From Streptomyces abikoensis (GTDB taxonomy: Bacteria > Actinomycetota > Actinomycetes > Streptomycetales > Streptomycetaceae): a stretch of 64,000 nt of DNA. Under the pieces are notes generated by a model. That model saw nothing but the letters and a program-made list of their open reading frames with translations, ran no database searches and was not told the DNA's origin. This document shows, piece after piece, positions 42,287-49,920 of the stretch (the stretch's first letter is position 1; each line of letters opens with the position of its first letter). The translations under genes and the position numbers were made by a program. The stretch is from assembly GCF_014648775.1 (NCBI RefSeq), contig NZ_BMRT01000004.1, positions 721,132-785,131 of the forward strand, in the 5' to 3' direction.

Positions 42287-42874
42287 TCAGTAGTCCTCGA
42301 TCTTGCTGACCGTCCGGACCGCCACGCCGAGCGGGCCCGACCCGCCGGTCTCGGCGCTGTCCAGGAGGTCCTTGCCGGTCTTCGACCAGGCGTCCTTGGC
42401 GCCCTCACCGGCCTTGGCGAAGGAGCCGAGGCTGTAGTCGGCGTCGCGGGACTGGGTGAACGCGTTGTCGGACAGCACCTCACTGACCGACTTTTCCTTC
42501 ACCTGGTCCTCGGTCAGATGAGGATTTCCCATGGCTGCGTTGGCGACGATCTTGAAGGTGTCCGCCACGTAGCGATCGCGCTCGTGGTAGTAGCCGGCCG
42601 CGAGGCCGACGCGTTCCGCGAACTGGTCGGCGTCCTGGATGAGGGCGCGCACGCCCCAGTCCCAGCGCTCGCAGAAGTTCTTGAGCGATGCCGTCAGGCC
42701 GCCGTGCCCGAGCTCCATCCCGGAGAGCGCGAGGTCGTCGAAGCCCCGCCCCACGGAGGCCGCGCCCGCGCCGCCGATGCCCTTGAGTTCGCCGATCGCC
42801 GCGTTGATGCCCTTGGCGACGTTGCCGAGCGCCGCCTGGCTCGCCTGTATGCCGTCCCCGCCCCCACCGCTCAC
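42287..42874 (-). CDS. WXG100-like helical protein, RHS operon
   Basis: A 195-residue helical protein with no signal peptide. MSGGGGDGIQASQAALGNVA and GFDDLALSGMELGHGGLTAS begin it, and FCERWDWGVRALIQDADQFA with its WDW resembles ESX/PPE-type helical hairpins. It starts at GTG 42874, overlapping the SseB-like gene stop by four bases (GTGA), with GGAGG upstream. It ends 19 bp before the RHS start. It may be a secretion partner or chaperone for the RHS protein, in the manner of small helical partners of LXG toxins; this is inferred from size, fold and position. Confidence 0.75.
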   Translation of the reverse strand: MSGGGGDGIQASQAALGNVAKGINAAIGELKGIGGAGAASVGRGFDDLALSGMELGHGGLTASLKNFCERWDWGVRALIQDADQFAERVGLAAGYYHERDRYVADTFKIVANAAMGNPHLTEDQVKEKSVSEVLSDNAFTQSRDADYSLGSFAKAGEGAKDAWSKTGKDLLDSAETGGSGPLGVAVRTVSKIEDY

Positions 42875-43338
42875 GGTGCTGCAGCCTCCATCTCCATGGC
42901 GAATCGATTCTTCGGCGCGTCCAGCGCCACATCATCCGGCACGATGCCGCGTACGGGCGGGAACATGACGGGACGTTCGTCGGCGATGTCGAGAGCGACC
43001 CCGGCGGGCGCGCCGACCGCCGGGACGACCACGTCGAGGAGGCGCGCGCCGAGGACCGAGCGGTACTCCCACTCCTCGTCCTCGGCGATTCCGCGCGCCA
43101 CGGCGAACCGCGCGAGGGCGGCCATGTCCGTGAAGCCACCGATCCAGCGGATGCCGTGCATCTCCACGGACCAGAGTCCGCCCGCCTCGTCGAGCGGTAC
43201 GAGCACGGCGGTGCGGCGGAACTCACCGAGGAGGGCGGCGGGGTGTACGGCCTCGTCGTACATCGCGGCGATTTCGCCGGCCAGTCGGGCGAGATCGGCT
43301 GGCCGACCCCCGGTGGCGGGGAGTTGGGCGTGAGTCAT
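42871..43338 (-). CDS. SseB-like protein, first gene of RHS operon
   Basis: A 155-residue SseB-type protein. The core reads AALLGEFRRTAVLVPLDEAG, GGLWSVEMHGIRWIGGFTDM and AALARFAVARG, with a C-terminal LDVVVPAVGAPAGVALDIAD. The ATG at 43338 gives MTHAQLPATGG. It is followed by an overlapping gene and then the RHS toxin, so it belongs to the same leftward transcript. SseB-like proteins accompany type VII secretion loci in actinobacteria; their role is unclear. The 266-bp region upstream is shared with the rightward operon at 43605. Confidence 0.78.
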   Translation of the reverse strand: MTHAQLPATGGRPADLARLAGEIAAMYDEAVHPAALLGEFRRTAVLVPLDEAGGLWSVEMHGIRWIGGFTDMAALARFAVARGIAEDEEWEYRSVLGARLLDVVVPAVGAPAGVALDIADERPVMFPPVRGIVPDDVALDAPKNRFAMEMEAAAP

Positions 43339-43604
43339 CGGGCGGCCTCGGGAGGAGGGGCAGGTATCGGGACGTGAAGGGCCCAGCCTAGTCAGGCGAC
43401 GGTGTCCGGCGAACGGCGATTGCCCGCGTGGCCGGTGCTTCCGGCAGTGGCCTCGAATGACCCTGGGAGTCCGCACGGCCCATAAGCCATAGGGGCCCGT
43501 TTCCGATCCCCCCATCCCTCCGGAATGTAAGGTCCATGCCAGACCGCGGGGGCCGCACCCACTCGATGCGGAGTATCTAGAAGCGACATACCGAGGGGGG
43601 ACAC

Positions 43605-44072
43605 GTGAGTGCCGAGGATTCCACAGCACAGCGCCTGCAATTGGCCGGGGTGAACGCTGGTGGGGCGGGCAGCGGACAGGGGAAGCTGGCCAGCTCCGCG
43701 AGCGACAAGCAGCGCGCCGTGGCCTTCATGGAGCAGCATCTGCTGCCGGACACCGAGGCCGCCGGCCGCATGGGGGAAGGCGGTGCAGCGGTGCAGCCGC
43801 CCATGGCCGGCCCGGGGGCTCAGTCGAGTCTCCTGAAGCCGGACACCGGGTTGACGGGGCTGTCCGCTTGGGCTGCACACAAAGGGATGTCCGAAGCACT
43901 GACCACCTGGCAGATGCAGGCGAGCTGGCTCATGAACCGGCTGAACCGCGAGCTCAACGCACTGCGCAGCACAAACACTCTCCTCCAGGGGCAGGACAGC
44001 GCGATCGGCGCTCAAATCGGCTCGGTGAGCATGGAGCAGCAGCCATCGCGCAGCCGAATAGACGAGTGGTGA
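43605..44072 (+). CDS. Hypothetical helical protein, first gene of rightward T7SS-like operon
   Basis: A 155-residue protein starting at GTG 43605 after a GAGGGGGG. The first half is Gly/Ala-rich and polar (LAGVNAGGAGSGQGKLASSA). The second half is helical: WAAHKGMSEALTTWQMQASW then LMNRLNRELNALRSTNTLLQ, resembling the helical hairpin of ESX-type proteins, with two Trp residues. The start of the next gene is 13 bp away. It is probably a small secretion partner of the following protein. No named family is recognised. Confidence 0.75.
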   Translation: MSAEDSTAQRLQLAGVNAGGAGSGQGKLASSASDKQRAVAFMEQHLLPDTEAAGRMGEGGAAVQPPMAGPGAQSSLLKPDTGLTGLSAWAAHKGMSEALTTWQMQASWLMNRLNRELNALRSTNTLLQGQDSAIGAQIGSVSMEQQPSRSRIDEW

Positions 44073-44085
44073 CGGAGGAGCGACC

Positions 44086-45405
44086 ATGCCACTGAGCTAT
44101 CAAGATGTCATAACCGCCGATCTGTCGCCGCTGCTGAACGCATCCGAGTTGTGGCAGAAGATGGGCAAGCGCTTCGGCGAGTTGAAGGACGACTACGAAA
44201 GAAACGTTCAGCGCGCGCTGGCGAACGGAAACTGGCAGGGGCATTCCTTCACCGCGCACCAGAGCAGTTCCATAGCCACGGCATCCGAATACGCCTCAGC
44301 GAGGACGGAGGCGCTGGCCGTTGCGGACATCCTGGCGCAGGCGCACACCGAGCTGGCCCGGCTGCAGAAGGCAGTGAAGGACCTGGTCACCGAAGCCGAG
44401 GACAAGGACTACAAGGTCGACAGTGCCGGCAAGGCCGCCTACGTCGGATTCGCCAAGCTCTCCGCCGCTGAGCAGGACGCCCTTCGCCGCGACCCGGACT
44501 TCCCCAAGCTGATGGCTCAGGCCCAACAGGCCGCCCAGGCCTGGACAGACGGAATCGCCAAGGCGGTACACGCCGTGGACGAGACCGACCAATGCGTTCA
44601 GCGGGCGCTGACCCGCGCGACGATCGACCATTCGGCAGGCAGCAACGGCTTTGGCGGGTTCAACGCGCATGCCGAGGGCAACTTGGCGAAGGTGGGCGCG
44701 CCGGAGGTGTCCGCCACGAAGACCGATGGGTGGGAGATCACGACGACCGGGCCCAAGGCCGACTTCACCTCGAAGGACAGTCCTTCATACGGCAAGGAGG
44801 GCAGGTTCAAGGCGTATGCCGACCTGGGCCATGTGACCGCAAAAAGATCGCTGATCGACGGATCGGCGGATGTTTCGGTGATCGCCGATGCCTACGCGGG
44901 AGCAAGGTTCACAGGGAACTACGGATTCAGCAACAAGGGTGGTAGCGCTGCCACCGAGGTGTCCATAGGAGGGCGGGCCATGGCCGAAGTGCGCGAAGAC
45001 CACGGGTCCATGGATTACTACACGCGCGCTGAGGGATTTGCCGGAGGTGAGGCCGGATTCACCGCCAAAGCGACCAAGGACGAGGTCACCATCGGCGCGA
45101 AGAGGTTCACCGGGGCGAAGGGCGGCATGGCCGGTGGCTTTGAAATCGCCGGCATCGGCATCGGCGGGACGGTCGAGGGATGGGCCGGCGATGGCGCGGA
45201 ATCCAAGTGGGGCTATATGAAAGACCCGGAGACCGGCAAGTGGAAGATCGGCACCAAGAACGGTGCCGCCGAGTTCTTCGGCGGCGCAGTGGGAGTCGAG
45301 ATCACCGTCGATCCGGACAAGTTCACCAAAGCTGTCGACCATGCGGCCGACGCGGTCGGTGATGCCGTTGGTTCCGTCAAGAACACCGTCCGAAGCTGGT
45401 TCTGA
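44086..45405 (+). CDS. WXG-like N-terminus with Gly-rich C-terminal domain (unknown)
   Basis: A 439-residue protein. Residues 1-180 are helical, with WQGHSFTAHQSSSIATASEY (WxG-like) and later helices rich in Ala/Gln/Lys. Residues 190-420 are glycine- and alanine-rich and probably beta: NYGFSNKGGSAATEVSIGG, then GFAGGEAGFTAKATKDEVTI and GGMAGGFEIAGIGIGGTVEG. The tail KAVDHAADAVGDAVGSVKNT is amphipathic. There is no signal peptide. The layout resembles type VII secreted effectors, and a membrane-active role for the Gly-rich part is possible. GGAGGAG precedes ATG 44086. Confidence 0.75.
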   Translation: MPLSYQDVITADLSPLLNASELWQKMGKRFGELKDDYERNVQRALANGNWQGHSFTAHQSSSIATASEYASARTEALAVADILAQAHTELARLQKAVKDLVTEAEDKDYKVDSAGKAAYVGFAKLSAAEQDALRRDPDFPKLMAQAQQAAQAWTDGIAKAVHAVDETDQCVQRALTRATIDHSAGSNGFGGFNAHAEGNLAKVGAPEVSATKTDGWEITTTGPKADFTSKDSPSYGKEGRFKAYADLGHVTAKRSLIDGSADVSVIADAYAGARFTGNYGFSNKGGSAATEVSIGGRAMAEVREDHGSMDYYTRAEGFAGGEAGFTAKATKDEVTIGAKRFTGAKGGMAGGFEIAGIGIGGTVEGWAGDGAESKWGYMKDPETGKWKIGTKNGAAEFFGGAVGVEITVDPDKFTKAVDHAADAVGDAVGSVKNTVRSWF

Positions 45406-45434
45406 CCCGCGTGGAAGAAGGGCCTGAGATAGCC

Positions 45435-45929
45435 ATGACGTTGCCGGTACCTATTGAATTCCTCACACCCGAAGGCTGGCTCCCGGCCGATCTCGGGAAG
45501 GCCGGCGCCGCAGATGTGGCTTTTGCTGCGGTGCATCCGCAGCCCGATGCCGGCTTCGCTGCCAACATCACCGTCGATGGCGAGTACCGGCCGGACACAG
45601 CGACGCTGACCGAGCTCGCCGACGAGTCGGTGGAGCGTTTGCGTGATGTGGCCGAGTCAGTGGTGGTGACCGACTGCCGAGAGATCGGTTCCTCTGACGC
45701 CCCCGCCCTGATCCAGCGGCTGGTCTTCTCAGTCGGCTTTGGTGACGCACGTCGCGAGCTCGTTCAGTCCCAGGTTTATCTGTCCATGCTGGACGTCGCG
45801 GACTCGCGCGAGCGGGCGGTGGTTCGTCTGGCCCTGACCGCCACCGTGGCCCAGCACGACGCCGTTCTTGGGGACTTCCAGGACTTCGTGCGCACGGTAC
45901 GCCCGGATACCGGGACGGGGATCCGATGA
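45435..45929 (+). CDS. Soluble LpqN/LpqT-like domain protein
   Basis: A 164-residue protein. MTLPVPIEFLTPEGWLPADL followed by AAVHPQPDAGFAANITVDGE and later ADSRERAVVRLALTATVAQH has the strand-helix pattern of LpqN/LpqT-type domains, in which an opening PxxFxxPEGW is typical. It lacks a lipoprotein signal, so it would stay cytosolic or leave by another route. The ATG at 45435 is used; a GTG at 45411 is in frame. It overlaps the next gene by four bases and follows the 439-aa protein by 29 bp, so it may be a chaperone or immunity protein for it. Confidence 0.65.
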   Translation: MTLPVPIEFLTPEGWLPADLGKAGAADVAFAAVHPQPDAGFAANITVDGEYRPDTATLTELADESVERLRDVAESVVVTDCREIGSSDAPALIQRLVFSVGFGDARRELVQSQVYLSMLDVADSRERAVVRLALTATVAQHDAVLGDFQDFVRTVRPDTGTGIR

Positions 45930-46417
45930 TGGGCCGCCTTTGGGACAAATGGCTCGGTACCCAATATCCCGGCAGTGGTGCCGTACCACTTTCCGCAGCA
46001 GAGGTCCGGGATGCTCTGCTCGCCGTCAACGGCTCAGCGGTGCCGTACCACGTACGCAAGGCCAACCCTTGGGAGAAGGCCGACCTGGTGGCGGAGTGGC
46101 GGATCCCGCCGCGTTCCTCCTTCGGTGAGCAGGTGGAGCAGAGGCTCAGGATTCGGATGCGCCTGACCCCTTCGGAGCACGAGGTGCGGATTCTCCAGGA
46201 GCAGTGGACTTCCGCCAGGAGCCAGCTGTCCAAATCGGGCGGGTACAGCCGTGGGCGAGGGCACACGGTTGAACGGCAATGGACGTACGAGCGAGGACCT
46301 GATGGTCGTCGACGCCGAGTCGAGACGTATCGGCTGGACACACGGGAGATGAGGAACGCGCTGCGAAAGGTCGTCCTCAGTGCGGGGTGGACTTGGCGCG
46401 GAGTGCTCAAGCTATGA
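45926..46417 (+). CDS. Hypothetical basic protein, last gene of operon
   Basis: A 163-residue basic, soluble protein. It starts at ATG 45926 (ATGA overlap with the preceding stop); a second ATG follows at 45929. PYHVRKANPWEKADLVAEWR, LRIRMRLTPSEHEVRILQEQ and GGYSRGRGHTVERQWTYERG are its notable stretches, and the C-terminus is MRNALRKVVLSAGWTWRGVL. No family is recognised. As the last gene of the operon it could be immunity or accessory to the 439-aa secreted-type protein. Confidence 0.7.
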   Translation: MMGRLWDKWLGTQYPGSGAVPLSAAEVRDALLAVNGSAVPYHVRKANPWEKADLVAEWRIPPRSSFGEQVEQRLRIRMRLTPSEHEVRILQEQWTSARSQLSKSGGYSRGRGHTVERQWTYERGPDGRRRRVETYRLDTREMRNALRKVVLSAGWTWRGVLKL

Positions 46418-46556
46418 CCGCCCTGTGGCTGGCCCGCGAGCAGCCGGCACCTCGCGGCCGTCACTGCGTAGGTCACCCCGCATCGTCTCGGTGTCTGTGC
46501 GGGCGCGGGGGCTCCCACTGGGCCGAACCAACGGGTTCAGCCGTAGGTGCCGCTCC

Positions 46557-47753
46557 TCACCTGGTGAGTGTCCGCCGGCGCCGGATGACGAGGACGGCCA
46601 CCGTGACTGCTGCCGCTACGGCGCTGCAGGCGCCGACCGCAATCAGGTTGCGCTTGGACAGCAGGCTGCCGTCCGCCTTGTCGGTCTGCTTGCTAGCGGG
46701 GGGCGCGGCGACTTGGGGGGCAGGAGACTTGGCGGCTGCCAGCTCGGGGAGAGGGCTGATGTCGGCGGGGCCGGGGTCGCCGGGGTTCTGCAGGGCGATG
46801 CGGGGGCGGACGACGCCGTAGCCGATGGAGTCGCTGCGCTTCTCGCCGCTTTTGGGACCGCCGGCGGTGTTGATGAGGACGCGGAGGACTTGGTTGGCGG
46901 TCCAGTCGGGGTGGGCGGACCAGAGGAGAGCGGCGGAGGCGGAGGTCAGGGCGGTGGCGTCGCTGGTGCCGTGGCTTCGGCAAAGGCCTGTGCCGCCCTT
47001 GCAGGTGGCGACGATGTTGTCGCCGGGGGCGGCCAGGTCGACCTGGGGGCCGTGCTGAGACTCGGCGGTCGCCTTGATGTCCTGGTCGACGGCGGCTACG
47101 CCCACCGCGCCTGGGAAAGCGGCCGGGTATTCGGGCAGGTTACGTTCGTTGCCGGTGTTACCGACTGCCGCAAAGACCAACTTTCCCTTGCTAACGGCGT
47201 ACCTAACCGCCTCCGCTTCATCCTCATGTTCGAACGATCCGCCCATGGACACGTTGATGATTCTGGCTTCAGAGTCAGCCGCATATCGGATCGCCGTGGC
47301 GATAGAAGTTGCGGGCAGCACCTTCGGCGCAGGCACTTTGGCGTTGACGACACGCAGAGGAAGGATCTTGGCCTTGGGAGCCAGGCCAAAGGCTCCTGCT
47401 TCTCCGTTGCCTCCCCCAGTTCCAGCGATGAGAACAGCCATGCTCGTCCCATGGCCGTCATAGTCGGAGTGAGCGTCCCCTTCCAAGCCCGAGAAATCCT
47501 TGCCGGGAAGCACCTGACCTTGAAGGTCCGGCAGCTCTGCATCCACTCCACTGTCGACCACGGCCACGGTCATGCCGGATCCTGTACTCGTCCGCCACAT
47601 TTCTTCGGCCCGCATCGCGTCCAAATACCACTGATGCGAACGGATCGTGTCAGCTTGGGTCAGAGGAGCAGGGGCAGCGAAGGCAAGGAGTACGGCAGCC
47701 GAGCTTACGATCGCCCCGCGCCTCATGAGCCCGTTGCGTTCGACACGACGCAT
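46557..47753 (-). CDS. Mycosin-type S8 serine protease (MycP-like)
   Basis: A 398-residue subtilase with the layout of type VII secretion mycosins. A signal peptide (AAVLLAFAAPAPLTQA) is followed by the catalytic domain with Asp67 (VAVVDSGVD), His101 (YDGHGTSMA), Asn199 (AAVGNTGN) and Ser264 (SHGTSDATALTSASAALL). Cys251 and Cys258 can form the mycosin disulfide. A Pro/Ala-rich stretch and a C-terminal helix (LIAVGACSAVAAAVTVAVLV) with an RRRR tail anchor it. ATG 47753 has AAAGG upstream; a GTG at 47780 overlapping the upstream stop is also possible. It probably processes or gates type VII substrates. Confidence 0.92.
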   Translation of the reverse strand: MRRVERNGLMRRGAIVSSAAVLLAFAAPAPLTQADTIRSHQWYLDAMRAEEMWRTSTGSGMTVAVVDSGVDAELPDLQGQVLPGKDFSGLEGDAHSDYDGHGTSMAVLIAGTGGGNGEAGAFGLAPKAKILPLRVVNAKVPAPKVLPATSIATAIRYAADSEARIINVSMGGSFEHEDEAEAVRYAVSKGKLVFAAVGNTGNERNLPEYPAAFPGAVGVAAVDQDIKATAESQHGPQVDLAAPGDNIVATCKGGTGLCRSHGTSDATALTSASAALLWSAHPDWTANQVLRVLINTAGGPKSGEKRSDSIGYGVVRPRIALQNPGDPGPADISPLPELAAAKSPAPQVAAPPASKQTDKADGSLLSKRNLIAVGACSAVAAAVTVAVLVIRRRRTLTR

Positions 47754-47779
47754 GTCAGCCCTTTCGTCATTTCGGCGCA

Positions 47780-49384
47780 CTATTCGATGACCGGCGGAAC
47801 AACACGCCGATGGACCTGCGACCAGGTCTCCTCATCTTCGACAAGGTAGTCAGGACGCTGCCCGCCACGGCCACGCCGCGAGGGGGCACCTCCTGCCGCG
47901 CTTGGCGCCAGGAAGGCACTCCCCTGCACACCGCCTCGCGGCAATGCGCTGCCTTCCGCCGTCGGATGGCTCCGGACCAAACCCGCTCCACCAGGGGTAA
48001 ATTCTCCAGCAGCACCGGGACGCTGGACCGGGCGGCCACCGACGACACCGCCTGGCTCCGTGGCCAAGCGCCGTCCGGTCACCATGCCCGTCCTATTACT
48101 TGCCCCAGGCGAGCCACCCACGACAGGGCCGGCTCCCATTGGCAGTCGACCTTGGGCTTGCCCCTGGCCTTCCGCCCCGATGGCCGTGCCACGCGACGCC
48201 TGGCCAGTCGGTAGCCCCTGGCCGGGCGAAACAGGCCTACCCCCGACAATCCCAGGGTCGGCAATACGCGGCACCGCCAAGCCAGGCCGTCCTGCACCCA
48301 TCCCTGGTCCAGTTGACATGGGCTGTCGCGTCAACGGAGGAATGCCATTGCGGCTGGCTGGGTTCCCAGGCAGCGCCGTGGAGGGTACAACGACACCCGA
48401 CAGAGAGGGCGATCCCCCGTCGACCCGGCCGCCTGCATGGCTGTCCGCATGGCCTGCTGGCAGGGTGGAGGGAGCGGTCGGCATCGGAGCAACGCCATCG
48501 ATCTCAGTGCCGACGTTCCCATCCGGCGGAACTGGGGCACGACGTCCTTCGCTCGGGGCCCCGCCCGCGCTTCCGGGACCACCCACACCGGGCATGGCCA
48601 CTCCAGCTCGATCCCCGCTTCGGGACCCGCCGCTGATCAAGCTCATCGCCGGGCTGCCTGCTCCGCCCTGATACCCCTGCCGGCTGCCACCTGTACCTCC
48701 GACGTACTCCCGGTCGTGACTCACATCACCGTCGCCGGGAATCGTATTGGGCATCGGCCGAAACGTAGGCCTCTCCCCCGCAGAAATCTGGTGCGCCGAC
48801 CACGAGTACGACTCCGCCAGCTTGCGCATCAGCCGGGCCGCCTCCGCGCGGTCCGCGTCCAGCCGCTGCTGGGCCGCGTACGCCTGTGCCTGCGAGGGGC
48901 CGGAAGCGGTCGCCGACAGGGCTCCGCCCTGGTCCGGTGCCGGGACGGTGGCGCCCACCTGCCCTGGGTAGTTGGCCCGAAAGGAGTCCAGCACCGTCTT
49001 CGACTCCGTCGAGACCTCCGGCATCGCGGACTTCACGCCGGACAGGGTTGCCGCCGCGTCGATCATCCACGAGCCCGTGTTGTGGCTGAACTCGCCGAGT
49101 CGGAGCGCCGCGTTGGCCATGTCGGTGCCCCACTCGCGGAAGGAGTCGCCGCCTTGGCCGGCCCATTCCACCTTGGCCATGTGGCCTTTCAGGTCCTCGC
49201 CGATCTTCCTGATGGTGGCGGCCGCGACCTGGAGCTTGACGCCCAGGTTCTGGGTACCCGCGGGGTCCGCGTGCTCGATCATCGCGCGGAGTTGTTCGTG
49301 CGACATCGACTCGAAGTTCGATGTCGTGAACAGGCCGCTGCTGGGCTTCCGGATGGCAGGGGTCGGGTTCGTCGGCGTCGTCAT
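47780..49384 (-). CDS. PPE/WXG-like protein with long Pro/Gly-rich C-terminus
   Basis: A 534-residue protein. Residues 1-200 are helical, with SMSHEQLRAMIEHADPAGTQ, MAKVEWAGQGGDSFREWGTD (a WxG turn) and long helices to ESYSWSAHQ. Residues 210-500 are low-complexity Gly/Pro/Ser (GGSRSGDRAGVAMPGVGGPG). The end is DYLVEDEETWSQVHRRVVPP-VIE, a short conserved-looking acidic/Trp C-terminal motif. There is no signal peptide. Its ATG overlaps the stop of the next gene (TGATG). This is the format of actinobacterial type VII substrates. Confidence 0.82.
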   Translation of the reverse strand: MTTPTNPTPAIRKPSSGLFTTSNFESMSHEQLRAMIEHADPAGTQNLGVKLQVAAATIRKIGEDLKGHMAKVEWAGQGGDSFREWGTDMANAALRLGEFSHNTGSWMIDAAATLSGVKSAMPEVSTESKTVLDSFRANYPGQVGATVPAPDQGGALSATASGPSQAQAYAAQQRLDADRAEAARLMRKLAESYSWSAHQISAGERPTFRPMPNTIPGDGDVSHDREYVGGTGGSRQGYQGGAGSPAMSLISGGSRSGDRAGVAMPGVGGPGSAGGAPSEGRRAPVPPDGNVGTEIDGVAPMPTAPSTLPAGHADSHAGGRVDGGSPSLSGVVVPSTALPGNPASRNGIPPLTRQPMSTGPGMGAGRPGLAVPRIADPGIVGGRPVSPGQGLPTGQASRGTAIGAEGQGQAQGRLPMGAGPVVGGSPGASNRTGMVTGRRLATEPGGVVGGRPVQRPGAAGEFTPGGAGLVRSHPTAEGSALPRGGVQGSAFLAPSAAGGAPSRRGRGGQRPDYLVEDEETWSQVHRRVVPPVIE

Positions 49385-49842
49385 CAGATCTGCCCCTCGT
49401 TGCTGCCGCCCTGCGGGCGGGGGGACGGGGTGGCCGCGGGCGTGTGCCGCGCGTTGGGGTCGCGGCTCGGCTCGTACAGTTCCCTCGTCCGGGCCTGGAT
49501 CGCCCACATGCGGTCGCGGAGGTCCGCGTCGACGTTCGCGTAGCCGACCTTGGCCGCGTGGACCGCCGTGCCCAGGGCCTCGATCTGGTCGCTCAGGAGC
49601 TGGGAGAGCGCCTTGAGTTGGGCGTGCACCTCGTTGTACGCGCTGTAGAGGGACTCGACCTCCGCGAAGCCCACGCCCAGTTGCGCGGGCACCAGGTGGT
49701 TGTCCGCCATGCGGTGCGGGGACGCCTCCGTGCCCTGGAGGTAGGTCAGGAGGGCGTCGACCCTGCCCTTGAAGGATTCGAGGGACTCCAGTTCCGCCCG
49801 CAGCCCCGATGCCCCACTCACGGTCCCCGCCTCGCCCCTCAT
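49384..49842 (-). CDS. Small ESX-like helical protein
   Basis: A 152-residue helical protein. LRAELESLESFKGRVDALLT, LYSAYNEVHAQLKALSQLLS and the final helix VDADLRDRMWAIQARTRELY form a long hairpin, followed by a disordered tail (TPAATPSPRPQGG). It is the first gene of the leftward set ending with the mycosin and is coupled to the 534-aa protein. ATG 49842 is used; a GTG at 49821 with purine-rich upstream sequence is an equally good start. It is probably the helical partner of the downstream protein in type VII secretion. Confidence 0.78.
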   Translation of the reverse strand: MRGEAGTVSGASGLRAELESLESFKGRVDALLTYLQGTEASPHRMADNHLVPAQLGVGFAEVESLYSAYNEVHAQLKALSQLLSDQIEALGTAVHAAKVGYANVDADLRDRMWAIQARTRELYEPSRDPNARHTPAATPSPRPQGGSNEGQI

Positions 49843-49920
49843 GTCGCGCCGTCAGTTCTCGCCCATAGCAAGAGCCACAAGACTACTGACTGCCACCGAC
49901 ATTCACCTGAGTACGTCTAC

